The position numbers were made by a program, and so were the translations under genes. The notes below the pieces were generated by a model. That model ran no database searches and was not told the origin of the DNA. It saw only the letters and a program-made list of their open reading frames with translations. A stretch of 64,000 nt of DNA. It comes from Pleodorina starrii (taxonomy: Eukaryota > Chlorophyta > Chlorophyceae > Chlamydomonadales > Volvocaceae). Numbering within the stretch: position 1 is the first letter of the stretch; each line of letters begins with the position of its first letter. Below, in pieces: positions 41,264 through 51,676 of this stretch. The DNA is taken from assembly GCA_030267565.1 (NCBI GenBank), contig BRXU01000038.1, positions 372,001 through 436,000 of the forward strand, written 5' to 3'.

Positions 41264-44200
41264 TCACCGCTTGCTGCCACCGCCACATCCGCCGCCGCTG
41301 CCGCTGTTGGTGCTGCTGACGCTGCCGCTGCCGCTGCCCTGTGGGTGGCTGTCCCGGTGTCCGCCGCCGCCTTGCTCGCTGCCCGCCCCGTCGTCCCCCA
41401 GCTCCGAAGTCACAGAGGCCAAGTAGTGTGCGTCTCGCCCCCCGTGGTCCTGGCCCTGGCCCTCGTCCTGGCCCTGCTGCTGGCCGCTGCTGCCGTTGCG
41501 GCGTCGATGGCGGTGGTCGGGCTTTTTGCGGTCGTAGATGGTCAGGTAGCGGGCCGTCTGACCACCCACCTGCGGGTTGTGGGTTGCGGGTTGTGGGAAC
41601 GGGACCAGTGCGAGAGGGCGGGACCGGTGGGGTAAAAAGAAAATACCAGTGGGGACGCGACTGTGCAGGGCGGGGACCATGCGAGTAGTGAGTTGCGAGA
41701 CCAATGTGCGGTTTCGGAGCTGCTACCGGTATCTGGGAAGAAACCCAACGTTTGCCCGCCTTGCCCGCATTGAGACAACGTGTCAGCGCATCGTAAGGTG
41801 GAGCCCACATCCTCGTCACGCCTCGGTGAACGCCACGCGACGCGACGGCGCGCGAGGTAGCGATCATGCTTCTGTAAGGCATGTCGTCGTATGCGTTCGT
41901 ACCTCGATGACCGACTCGATGTGCAGCTCGTCCTCCGAAACCAGCCGAAAGTGGTCTCGGCCCGTGCCGCCCAGAGGGTCACTCCTGGGAGGGCAATAAG
42001 GACATGTTTTCCAACGACTTTCGTTGGTTCTCTTAACCCTCTGAAAATCTGGAGCCTATTGTAACAAAAACATGAAAAATAACAAGAACAAGGAAAAGCA
42101 GCAGAAGAAGAAGAAGCAGAAGAGTCAATGGACAAGGAAGCGGCATTAAAAGCGCAAAGCGGTAACAGCGGCTGAAGAGAAAGTACGATGGGCTACGTCA
42201 CGTGCACTTCCCTAGAGCCCCGCCAAAAAGGGTTCCTCCCTCCCCAGAGGGAGGAACCCTCGCCAAAAAGGGTTCCTTCCTCTCCCAAGACAGAGCCACA
42301 TTGGGCTGCGCTGCAACATCGCATTCGCGTTCTTCTGCGTCGTCCGGATGGCGATCTTCCTGCTGCCTTGCGAGACGTCCTCGCCCGGCGGCGCGAGTTT
42401 GTTGGCGACGCCATGCACACCGCTCTCGCCACCAACGCCGAGCCAACTCGGGTCATTTACGCCATCTTCCACCTGCCACCTAAACGCCTCGCCCGCCGCA
42501 CCGACCCCGCTGTCCCCATGTACATCGGTCAGACCCGCAAGTCTTGTTGGGAACGGCTCCGCCGGCACCTGCAGGACGCCGCCCGCGCCGCTACACAACG
42601 CGCCTCCGCCCCCACCTTCCACCATCACCTTTGGGCCCACGGCACCAACCGTCTCGTCCTCCTCCCCCTGCAAATCGTCGTCGGCGCCACCAATAGCAAC
42701 TTCAAGCGCAAAGCCGCCAGTCTGGAAATGGTCTGGGCCCAACGCTTCAATGCCCTCCGCCCTGCCGCCCAGCCCGGTCTCAACACTCGCTTCGAAGCCC
42801 ACTCCATTGCCGCTGACCTCGCCACCACCCCTTTCGGCGCGGGTGCCCTCCCCTCCGACGCCGAACACCGACGGCGCTGGCGCAATTGCCGCGGCACCCC
42901 CCGCCGCCTCTTTGCACTGCAGGACCGTTGGCAAGAGCGTGGCTCCATTCCGGCCTCCCATTTCACCCCCTTCGCCACCCGCACGCTGCATATCCTCCAC
43001 GCCACCATCACCCACTCCTCCCCCGCCGAGCTGGGCCTCCTCCCCGACTTCGTGGCTGCCCTTGTCATCCCGCTCACCTCCGCCCTGGGCACCCGCGACC
43101 GCCCCGCCGGCGCCCCGGACCTCTCCGCCAAACTTTGGCTCCCCCACCCCCTCCGCCAACTCCTCCCGGTCTCCGCCCTCCACGACATCCTCGCTGACCC
43201 CGCCGTCGCCTCCCACCTCCCCCTCGGCGCCCCCCAGCCCCACCTCCACTTCACGGCCGGCCCACCCCTACACCTCCTCTTCTGCACCTACCCCTCCTTC
43301 GCTCGTAACCTCACCCACTCCGCCTATACCGACCTCGTCCGCGCCGACCGCCCCTGCGCCTGCCACCGCTTCCCCAGCCTCTGCCCCCCCGGCATTCCCC
43401 ACGTCATGTCCACCAGCCCCTCCCCCGTCCTCCCCACCGCCCTCACCTCCTACTGGGACAAAGGCGCCCGCTACCGCGCCCACCGGCCTCCCCCACCTCT
43501 CCCCACCCTCCTCGCCGATGTCCGCGCCCACGCCCTCACCTTCACCTCCCACCTTGCCAAACGGGCGGGCGTCCCTTCTTCCTCCCTCGACTCTTGGGTC
43601 GACGCCTTCCTCGCCAGCTTGGAAACCACCATCACCTCCCGGCCCCCCCACCCCTTCCACTGGCCCGTCCTTACCGACGCCGACCTTGCCGCTTTCCGCC
43701 ATGCCACCGACGACTTCATCGTCACCGTTACCGATAAAAGCTCCTCCACGTTCCAACTCGTCTGCAAGAAATTCTACGCTGAGAAATGCATGCGCGACCT
43801 TCACCTCCACGACACCTTCGCTGCCCCGCCTCCCCCACCCCTCGCCCCCGCCCCCGGCCCCGCCCCTCCGCCACCGCCCCCTCCCCCACCCGCGCACCCC
43901 CTCCCTGCCCCCGCCCCTCCACCCCCTCCCCCTCCCCCTCCTCCCCCCGCGCCCCCTGCCCCCGCCGCCCCGCCTGCACCTGTCTACTACCAGCCCTGCA
44001 CCCACGCCGCCATGCACCAACACCTTACTGCCGAAAACGCCCGTCTCGCCCCCTGGCAGCTCTCCTACAACCTCGCCCTCCCACCCGCCTACTACGCCGG
44101 CACCCTCAAGATGCACAAGACCCCGCCCTCCATGCGCTACCTTGCCTGCTCTCACAAGTGCCCCTCCACCACCATCAGCGACCTTGTTACCGCTGTCCTC

Positions 44201-47140
44201 CGCGCTGTCGTCCCCGTCTTCACCACCCTCTGGCGTGAGCGCCTGCCAGGCTTTGAGCCATGGTTCTGCCTCTCTTCCCGGGCCGCCACTCAGCTCATCG
44301 CCGCGTACAACGCCTGCTCCTACTCCCACGCCCGTGCCGCTGCACCCCACGCCTGGGATTTCGAACGCCTCTACACCAACCTCCCCCACCACCTCCTCCT
44401 CTCCACCTTTACCGCCCTCCTCACCCGGTGCCTTGGCTCCACCCGCTACATCCGCGTCGTCACCACCGCCCCCAACCCCACCCGCCCTCGTGACAAGCCC
44501 ACCCATCGCGTTACCTTCCACACCCTTCGCCCAGGGCCCCCCTGCTCCGGCAGCGCCGACGGCCGCACCACTACCCGTGTCCTCCACGTTCAAGAATTCC
44601 TCGAACTCCTCGCCTCCCTCCTCTCCTCCACCTTCATCGCGTTCGGTCCTGCCCTGGTCCGCCAAGTCTGCGGCATCCCCATGGGCATCTCCGCCGCCCC
44701 CTTCATCGCCAATCTCTTCCTCGCCTGGTTCGAGTTCGAATTCCTGGACCAACGCAACCGCACCTCCCCGCCCGCCTCCCCCGCTGCCAAGCGCACACTC
44801 ACCCGCTGCCGCCACTCCTGCCGCTTCCTGGACGACCTCCTTTCCCTCAACAACCCCGACCTTCCCCGCCTCCTCTACACCAACCAAACCCTCCACGGCA
44901 TTCATGGCATCTACCCCCCGGAGCTCGGGCTCACCCCCCAGCACCACCCCCACCTCCCCGCCGGCTCTGTCCCCTTCCTTGACCTCCTCCTCGTCCCCGC
45001 CCCCCGCCACGGGGCCAGCTGGTTCATCACGCGCCTGTACGACAAGCGGGAACAGCCTGCCTTCGCTGGTGTCCGCCTCTCCCGCTTCGTCGCCCGCGAC
45101 TCAAACGTCAATGAGGCCTGCAAACGAAACATCTTCACCGGCCAGTTCCATCGGCTCCGGCGGGTCATCACCGACGCTGACAACTTCTGCGGGGAACTCG
45201 CAGCCCTCATCCGTGCCCTCACCGCCCAAGCCTACCCCAAAGCCGGCCTCCTCAGTCAACTCGTCCGCCTCCTTGCCGCCTGCCCCCACGCCTTCTACTT
45301 CGAGCGCCACTCCACCCACCGGGACATGCTCGGCATCGTCCACCAACATCTCCGTAACCCACCCTAGCCACCCAGCTTGCCCCCACTAGCCGCCCTGCCC
45401 CCGGCTACCCCACTCGCTCCCAACTCCACGGGGATGCCGAGTCATGAGGCTTGGCAGCCGACCCCTCCGGGGGCCCGGCAGCCTGTGCGGAGCCCGGCAT
45501 CCTCACTCCTCCTCCTCCCCCCTGCCCGCCCCCTTGTCTGCTCGCCCGCCTTCCCTACCATACCGGCCCCCTTTTTTTCCCCCCTATCCCCCTCTCTCCC
45601 GCCCCCTATCACCCTCACCCCCCCCCCCCCCACCACCACACCCCCCACCCACCCACCCACCCCCACCCAGCCCACCCCAGCCCACCCCAGCCCACCCCAG
45701 CCCTCCCACCCCCTGGGCCGCATTACCCCTGACCCAGGCCCCTCATGCATGGTGGCCTGCGCGCTCGGCCGGTGTGGTGGGGAGCCGACTCTTCACGGTC
45801 CGCCACCCGGCCCCTCCTGCGCATCGTCTCCCCGCGCCCCGCTGCCTCTGCCCTTTCCCCTTTCCAGCCGTCGTTCTTCCCGTCTCCTCGTCCCTGCCCT
45901 TGCCCTCGTACCCCTCCCCCTGCCGTTGCGTCCTTCCACACTCGTCTGTCTTCTGCCCTTGTCTTTCCCACTGCCATTTGCCTTGCCTTTCTCTCTTTTC
46001 CTCTGCCCCATCTCCTCTGCCTTCCGCCCCCTGCTCGTCGTACATTTTGCCCTTCCGTATCCCTTTCTTCTATGCCCAGCTGCCCCTTCTTGCCCTCTTT
46101 TGCACCGCGTCGCCGCCACAGCTCGTTCGTGGGTTTCTGTGTGTCTTGCCTTGCTTGCTTGCCTTCTCGCTCCTTCCTTCGCTGCCAATGCCGTTGCCCA
46201 TTGCCATTACTCACGCCCTTTTTCCTTCGTATCTTCCCACTTCGCTTCCTCCATTGAGCGCAGGTGAGTCTACAATTTGTCGGGTTGTTTTGTCCGGGCG
46301 TTCGTGCCGTTCTTGTGCTGTCGCGCGTAATTGTCCGTCCGGGTTGGTCTGGCGGCGACGCGGTCGCAGCGTCTCTTCAGCTCGGTAAGGTTACAGGTAT
46401 GTTCGGTAAGTATTACTGGGTTCCGGGTCCGTTCGCTAACGCCGTCCTCGTCTCCGCTGCGGTATCCTTTTCTACCTCCCCAGAGAAAACCGCTTCGCCG
46501 CCCGCCCCTGCCCGCCCGCCCGCCCCCTTCCCGCGCCCACCATCGCAACTGCACCCGCACGTCCTGGCCGTACGGCTCCACGTGGCCCAGCGCCCCGCCT
46601 GCCGTACAGTAACGCCAGTGTTGTACGCCAAGTGCGAGAATACCGTAGCCCGGTGCGATTGGCGTCGCGTCGTGCGATTGGGCAGCAGCAGGGATCGTGC
46701 AGAGTGGGCGGAGTGAGCCGAGGAGCCCGCCGGACCGCCAGAGACGACGGAGTGAAGCGGCAGCGGAGGGGGGTGTGTCCGGAAGGTGAGAGCGAGGTGA
46801 GGTGGGATGGAGAGTAAGAAAAATGGAGATGGGGTGAGGTGAGGTGAGGTGAGGAGGGGATGGAGAGTACCGTAAGAAAATTAGGAAAACGGTACCGCAG
46901 CGAAGGGACGGAGACGGCGTGAAGAGGGATGTGGAGAGGGATGTGGAGGGGGCCAGATGATGGCTGAATGCTAACCCACCAACCCACCCCTCACACCTCA
47001 TCCCCAACCACCCCTCACCCCACCAACCTCTCACCCCGCCTCAAGTCCCTCCGGCGGTAGTTGCGCTCCTCGCCGCTTAGCGGGTACATCTCCTTGACCT
47101 GTGTGGTGGGTGGCGGGGAGGGACAAGGAGCAGAGAGAGG

Positions 47141-47181
<41 letters not shown>

Positions 47182-49290
47182 GGGGGTAAAAGAAGATACC
47201 GCAGCGGAGACGGAGACGGAGATAAGGGGGAGGGCGGGAGGGCGGGTCGGACGTGGGGATGCAAGGACCTAGACCGGCCCTTGTTGGACGCCCCCCCAAG
47301 TTCCCAGGGGCCTCTCTGTCCCCTTCGAATCCATCTCGCTCAACTCGTGCGCTCTTCCGAGCAGCCCTCCCTCCCTTTCCCTCCCTCCTCCCGTTCCTCC
47401 CCTCCCCTCCCTTCCCCTCCCTCCCTTCTCTCCCTCCCTTCCCCTCCCTCCTTCACTCACTCTCACCTTGAACCAGGATATGACGCTGAATACGGTGAAT
47501 GTGAAGTTGTTCGGATCCACGTCGATGCGCACGCCCCGAACCATCTTGACGGCCTGGAGGGAGACACAGACACGCGGGGGAAGAAAAAAGGATAAGGGAC
47601 CGCAGCGACGGAGACGGGAGACGGCGTCAGCAAGCGGTCCCAGAACCCAGACAAGGGGGGGAGGGGTCGGGACGCGACAAAAGGGGCGGTGAAAGCGGTT
47701 GGGACGCGAAAGCGGGAGAAATACCGGTAAAGACGACTTTTGCAGCAAAAGTAATTGCAGCAAAGTAATCGTGGTGGGCGGGAGGAGAGGAGGGGGAAGG
47801 TGGGCCGGGGAAGGAAGGGGGCCAGGGTTGTCAGCGGTTACGTCGAAAAGAAGAACCGTCGGGTGTTGGATCGATCGAGCAAGCTGTCCAACTGTTTAAC
47901 TAACCTGCCGTACGATTCCGTTGAGCCGCATCAGATTCATGGCGTGCTCCATGCTGTCGGAGCTCTCGCGGTTCTGGAACCACGGCGGTTGGTGGTTGAC
48001 AGGTGGCGGTTGGGGCCGACAGCCAAGGGGTACAGGGGGTTTTGAACTAAAAAATGCGGACTGCGGCAAAAGGACTGATATGATGACGTTGGAGTCAAGG
48101 GGGGTAAGTTGGAAGAAAACGCGCGCCTAGCACACCCCCTTACCCCAACATCCCTTAGCACAACCCCAAAACGACGAAGCCCAGGAACCCAGAAATTTAT
48201 CCTCGAGAACCCATCATCCATATATTCAGCGCGCGGCCACATCCTAACGTTCGAGCCCAATTTTCCAAATGGTACGGCACATGTCGTTCGCCGTACCAGA
48301 AATCTGTGTGCGGCCTGCACATGCTCCCCAAGCTTCAAGTAAGATCCCAACCCACAACTACAAATCTTAGATCTACGCGTCGTACGCACCCGGATCCAGG
48401 TTCCGGACATGTCTCGCAGCTGGTCCCAGCCGTCTCGCCGCCGCTGCTGCCCGTCCGATCCCTGCTGGACTACTAGCGCCTGCTGCTGCTGCTGCTTCAA
48501 CGAGCCCTCCTGTTGTTGTTGCTGCTGCTGCTGTTGCGGCTCCCAGCCGCCGGCGCTGCCGCAGCTTCGGTGCTCAGAGTGTGCTGTGGCGCTGATGGGG
48601 GTGGTGGCGCCGCCGCTGCCGGCGAAGGCAAGGCTGGCAAAGCAGCCCGCGGAGCCTGTGGCAACTGCGTCACGGCAGTGCTGACGCAGCCCAGCAGCCT
48701 TTAAGCGCATTCCAGACGCCCATGCCGGCGAGGTGTTGTTTGGTAGGTCTGATGGGAAAGAGAAGCCCGTTCTCTGCAGGGCTGCGCCATCGGCCGAGAC
48801 GATGCAGCCTCGCATTGGCCCTGCGGCCCAGCGCGCTCCAGGCCCGGGCGCCGAGACACCCGAGAATACTTGCAGATGTGCGCAAGCCTGAAAAAAATGT
48901 GAGGGCCACAGGGCGGCGTCGGAACACGGTTTTAGGCAGTCAAAAGAGTGACCGCCCATAAGAAGTGGCAAGAGGGGGGCTCGCGCACCTCCATTCACGC
49001 TACGATGCATTTATGAGGAGTGTCTCATGTTGCTAATTATTAGGCCGCGCACGTTAGCAGCGCGACAACCGCGCCAAAACATCGTGCCCGCCGCTCACCT
49101 GCCGCTGCAGGATTTGGCAGCCCGCTCCCAGGCCCACAAACAGTTCCGCTACTATTTCCATCATGTATGCGTTGGGTTCTACTAATCCGTCTCGCGCTTG
49201 CGCTTGCTGGGCCGAAAACACGGAGTGCCTGACGTGAGCTGCAGCTATGTGGAGAGGATTATGCAGTCGCAACAAGCGTTTGAGCACCAT
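41264..49290 (-). CDS. Lipocalin-like (calycin-fold) protein, interrupted by an intronic retroelement
   Basis: Eight exons in gene order: 49290-49099, 48887-48390, 47973-47905, 47553-47467, 47098-47035, 46598-46541, 41984-41903 and 41569-41264. All phases agree, giving 452 codons. A lipocalin-type core starts near residue 223 with MSGTWIRNRESSDSMEHAMN (GxW motif). It runs through VRGVRIDVD, FTVFSVISWFKVKEMYPLSG, RRRDLRRG, VRVQLRWSDPLGGTGRDHF and IESVIEVGGQTARYLTIYDR. This strand order matches small algal lipocalin/FABP-like proteins, so lipid or ligand binding is inferred. Joining RW to SDPLGG needs the 4.6-kb intron 46540-41985, which contains the Penelope-like ORF. The N-terminal 220 residues are Ala/Ser-rich with poly-Gln and could include a targeting peptide. 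The tail is Gly/Ser/Gln-rich. The later start at 48710 is an alternative. Confidence 0.75.
42188..45367 (+). CDS. Penelope-like element polyprotein: N-terminal GIY-YIG endonuclease plus reverse transcriptase
   Basis: Single exon of 1059 codons with no internal stop. GIY-YIG nuclease: IYAIF (residues 90-94), MYIGQTRKSCWERLRRHLQD (YIG at 112-114, Arg 123-126), catalytic-type Glu in SLEMVWAQRFNAL (E180) and GLN at 197-199. A Pro/Ala-rich linker lies at about 540-600. Reverse transcriptase: YYAGTLKMHKTPPSMR, WDFERLYTNLP (Asp 724), GIPMGISAAPFIANLFLAWF (829 on) and FLDDLL (Asp 882/883), then VPFLDLLLVP and RLYDKREQPAFAGVRLSRFV. PLE reverse transcriptases use the GIPMG and FLDD-type motifs. The nuclease being N-terminal instead of C-terminal is the mark of the Naiad/Chlamys branch, of which Chlamys is the green-algal group. 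All key residues are present, so it could be active. A short GGGTTCCTCCCTC inverted repeat sits at codons 14-25. Confidence 0.88.
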   Translation: MGYVTCTSLEPRQKGFLPPQREEPSPKRVPSSPKTEPHWAALQHRIRVLLRRPDGDLPAALRDVLARRREFVGDAMHTALATNAEPTRVIYAIFHLPPKRLARRTDPAVPMYIGQTRKSCWERLRRHLQDAARAATQRASAPTFHHHLWAHGTNRLVLLPLQIVVGATNSNFKRKAASLEMVWAQRFNALRPAAQPGLNTRFEAHSIAADLATTPFGAGALPSDAEHRRRWRNCRGTPRRLFALQDRWQERGSIPASHFTPFATRTLHILHATITHSSPAELGLLPDFVAALVIPLTSALGTRDRPAGAPDLSAKLWLPHPLRQLLPVSALHDILADPAVASHLPLGAPQPHLHFTAGPPLHLLFCTYPSFARNLTHSAYTDLVRADRPCACHRFPSLCPPGIPHVMSTSPSPVLPTALTSYWDKGARYRAHRPPPPLPTLLADVRAHALTFTSHLAKRAGVPSSSLDSWVDAFLASLETTITSRPPHPFHWPVLTDADLAAFRHATDDFIVTVTDKSSSTFQLVCKKFYAEKCMRDLHLHDTFAAPPPPPLAPAPGPAPPPPPPPPPAHPLPAPAPPPPPPPPPPPAPPAPAAPPAPVYYQPCTHAAMHQHLTAENARLAPWQLSYNLALPPAYYAGTLKMHKTPPSMRYLACSHKCPSTTISDLVTAVLRAVVPVFTTLWRERLPGFEPWFCLSSRAATQLIAAYNACSYSHARAAAPHAWDFERLYTNLPHHLLLSTFTALLTRCLGSTRYIRVVTTAPNPTRPRDKPTHRVTFHTLRPGPPCSGSADGRTTTRVLHVQEFLELLASLLSSTFIAFGPALVRQVCGIPMGISAAPFIANLFLAWFEFEFLDQRNRTSPPASPAAKRTLTRCRHSCRFLDDLLSLNNPDLPRLLYTNQTLHGIHGIYPPELGLTPQHHPHLPAGSVPFLDLLLVPAPRHGASWFITRLYDKREQPAFAGVRLSRFVARDSNVNEACKRNIFTGQFHRLRRVITDADNFCGELAALIRALTAQAYPKAGLLSQLVRLLAACPHAFYFERHSTHRDMLGIVHQHLRNPP
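42229..42260. repeat. Short inverted repeat at the start of the element ORF
   Basis: GGGTTCCTCCCTC and GAGGGAGGAACCC flank a short loop inside the first 25 codons. A third partial copy, GGGTTCCTTCCTC, follows. Confidence 0.85.
46436..46475 (-). repeat. Dispersed intronic repeat, copy in lipocalin-like intron 6
   Basis: In gene sense: AGAAAAGGATACCGCAGCGG then AGACGAGGACGGCGTTAGCG. Confidence 0.85.
46880..46924 (+). repeat. Dispersed intronic repeat, copy in lipocalin-like intron 5
   Basis: GGTACCGCAGCGAAGGGACG then GAGACGGCGTGAAG, antisense to the gene. Confidence 0.8.
47145..47225 (+). repeat. GA microsatellite followed by a dispersed intronic repeat copy
   Basis: A GAGAGA run at 47148-47178 is followed by TAAAAGAAGATACCGCAGCG and GAGACGGAGACGG. 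Both lie in intron 4 of the lipocalin-like gene. Confidence 0.9.
47583..47640 (+). repeat. Dispersed intronic repeat, copy in lipocalin-like intron 3
   Basis: AAAAAGGATAAGGGACCGCA then GCGACGGAGACGGGAGACGG and CGTCAGCAAGCGG, antisense to the gene. Confidence 0.8.
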
Positions 49291-49560
49291 GAGATATCTT
49301 TTAGCTGAGACATCCGTGTTCAGGACGGATTGGTTAGTCAGAAATAAATGCTTTTTCCGTTGGTTTCGGAGGCGGGTTGCGCCAAGCGACCAACCCTACA
49401 CCATGGCGCAAGCGACGTTCACGCCATTATCGCCATGTACCAACGAGCTTCATTGCTTGGATGTCATACTAAGCCCCTCCCATTCCGGACAACTCGCAAG
49501 CAAGTCGCCCCACAAAGAGCAAAGCCACTCCAACGCGCGCAAGCACTTCCTCAGGCAGCA
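49291..49560. promoter_or_regulatory. 270-bp divergent promoter
   Basis: Only 270 bp separate the start codons of the lipocalin-like gene (-) and the SDR gene (+). It must hold both promoters and 5' UTRs unless starts lie elsewhere. In-frame ATGs at 49348 and 49425 could extend the SDR N-terminus and shrink it further. No TATA-like element stands out. Confidence 0.55.
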
Positions 49561-51636
49561 ATGTTGCCCCCTGTTCCTCCAGCGCTGGGTTCAGCAGCCG
49601 TCTTTGCTGTCGGCACAGCAATCGCCTACGTCGCATACAAACTCGTCCGACTGGCGTTCGCCGATGCCGACTTGCACTTGCTTATGCTTGGCGAGCACAG
49701 GGCCGACGCCTTCAAGGACAAAGTCATCTGGATAACCGGAGCTAGCCAGGGCTTGGGAGCCATCCTGGCAAAATACTTTGCGGGCTTCGGTGCAAGGCTC
49801 ATCTTGAGCTCGCGTGATGCCGCAAAGCTGGAGCGCGTAAAGCAGTCGCTGGGCGTTGCGGATGACAGAGTGCTCGTCCTTCCGTTCGATCTGTGCAGCG
49901 ACTATGCGGAGCTGGAAAACGCAGCCGCTGCAGCCGATGCCGCCTTTGGCTCCGCGGGCGTGGACTTCCTGGTGCATAATGCAGGCAAGCCGGCAGGGGC
50001 GTCCCGTGCGAGGGAGCAGCTGCGTTGACTTCGGGCGACAGGAAGGGACCGGGGTGGATGGGTGGGAATAGCTTTACACCGGGGCTGGAAACACCACGAA
50101 TGGTGGCGCACGTCTCCGCACCCCGCACATCCCTACTTGCATCCTTCCCTCCCTCCCTCTTGATTTTGCACGCGCAGGCGCCAGCCAGCACGCGCTGGCC
50201 TCCGAAACCACTGCGGGCGTCACGGACGAGCTGATGCAGCTCAACGCCATCGGGCCCATCAAGTTGACCCGTGCCGTACTGCCGTACATGCTGCAGCGGA
50301 ATCGGGGGCGGATTGTGGTGGTGGGCTCCATGAGCAGCAAGCTTCCCAGCCCCGGACAGGTACGGCATGTACGAGGTACACGGGCGGCGTGTACGGCACG
50401 TATGCTCGGTGCGGGAGATGCAGGGGCCAGAGTTTTAGTGGGGGGGAAGGCCGAAGACTGATGATCCTTTCCCTCATCCGCCTTCGGGGAGGCAGCCGCG
50501 AAGGACGACTCCCAGGCGAGCTGAAGCCCTCTCCGCCCCCCAAACCCCCACACCTCCCACACCTGACAACTCCCCTCTCAACGAGCCTCAAGAGGCCTTC
50601 TTAACCCTCTTGACGCATCCGCCTCCGACACCCCTTCCGCCTCCGACACCCCTTCCGCCTCCGACACCCCTTCCGCCCCTCCACGCCTCTGTCACCTCCG
50701 CCTGCAGGCCGTATACGCGGCTGCCAAGATGGCCCTGTACGGCTATTTCTCCACCCTCGCTACGGAGCTGTCGGACACGTGGGTGCACGTGTGTGCGTGT
50801 GTGTGTGTGGTCGTGTGTGTGTGTGAGAGAGAGTGGAGGGGAGGGGAGGGGGGGGGACTGGACGGCCGGAAAGAGGGAATGAGGGAGGGAGAGACATCAG
50901 GTGTTGGCGTACCGCATCAGGCAGCACCCTCCCGCCCTCCCTCCCCCCGTGTTTTTGCCGTACCTCTCTTTTGAGTGCCCTCTGAGGGCCCTATGTGGGT
51001 CCCCCTTGGGGCCGCCTCGGCAACACTCGCGCGTACCCACCCGGGCTTTGCACCACCCCCCGTCTTCTGTGTGCCACCACCAGCAGCGCGAGCGCCACGC
51101 CTTGCTCTTGCATTCCCCGTGTCCCGGCAACCTCTCCTCCCCCGCAACCGCCCCGGCCCCCGCAACCGCTCCTCCCGTCTTCTGCCCTCGCGCCTGTGCA
51201 CCTGCCCCGGCCCCCGCAACCGCTCCTCCCGCCTTCTGCCCTCGCGCCTGTGTATGTGCACCCGCAGCGGCGTGGGCGTTACGCTGTGCTGTCCCGGCCC
51301 CGTGGCGACCGGCTCCGCGGAGGCGCCGCGTGTGGTTTACGGACCCACGGGTCGCATCACCCAGAACGCCACTGGCTCGTCCAACCGGCTGGATCCGGCG
51401 CGGGCCGCGCAGCTGATTGCCAGCGCTGCTGCGCACGGGGTGGATGAGGCCTGGATGGCGAGGCACCCGGTGCTGGCCATGGGTACGTGAGGGAGGGAGG
51501 GGAGGAGGGGCGGGAAAAACGAAAACGATACCTCAGCGGAGGAGGGGTGGTGGTGGTGGTGGTGGAGGGCGTGTGGTTGGCGTTGGGGTGGGGTTACGGT
51601 GGGTATGGACGGCCGTGTCGGGGGCGGCCGACGGCC

Positions 51637-51676
<40 letters not shown>

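Larger units (their letters stand above)
41985..46540 (+). mobile_element. Intron carrying an antisense Penelope-like retroelement (Chlamys type)
   Basis: This is the whole intron; exact element borders are not resolved. It holds a 1059-codon ORF on the + strand, opposite to the host gene. About 200 bp precede it (A/G-rich, GAAGAAGAAG run near 42100). About 1.1 kb of C/T-rich DNA follows, probably including element 3' sequence. I found no clear flanking target-site duplication or terminal repeats by eye, and no hammerhead-ribozyme CTGATGA core near the ORF. Confidence 0.6.

Noticed and set aside
43268..45010. 580-codon minus-strand ORF opposite the RT
   Set aside because: Gly/Glu/Val-rich antisense shadow of the same C-rich coding sequence.
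42348..45389. 1013-codon ORF in a second + frame of the retroelement
   Set aside because: Ser/Pro/Thr-dominated, no motifs. It is a shadow created by C-rich third positions of the GIY-YIG/RT frame.
46270..46540. Open read-through of lipocalin-like exon 6 to a stop at 46270
   Set aside because: It would translate a dispersed repeat and lose the last strands. Splicing at 46540 to 41984 restores the family ending (SDPLGGTGRDHF, VGGQTARYLTIYDR) in phase.
41985..46540. Hammerhead ribozyme in the Penelope-like element
   Set aside because: I looked for the CTGATGA...GAAA core near the ORF ends and did not see it. A covariance search is needed to be sure.
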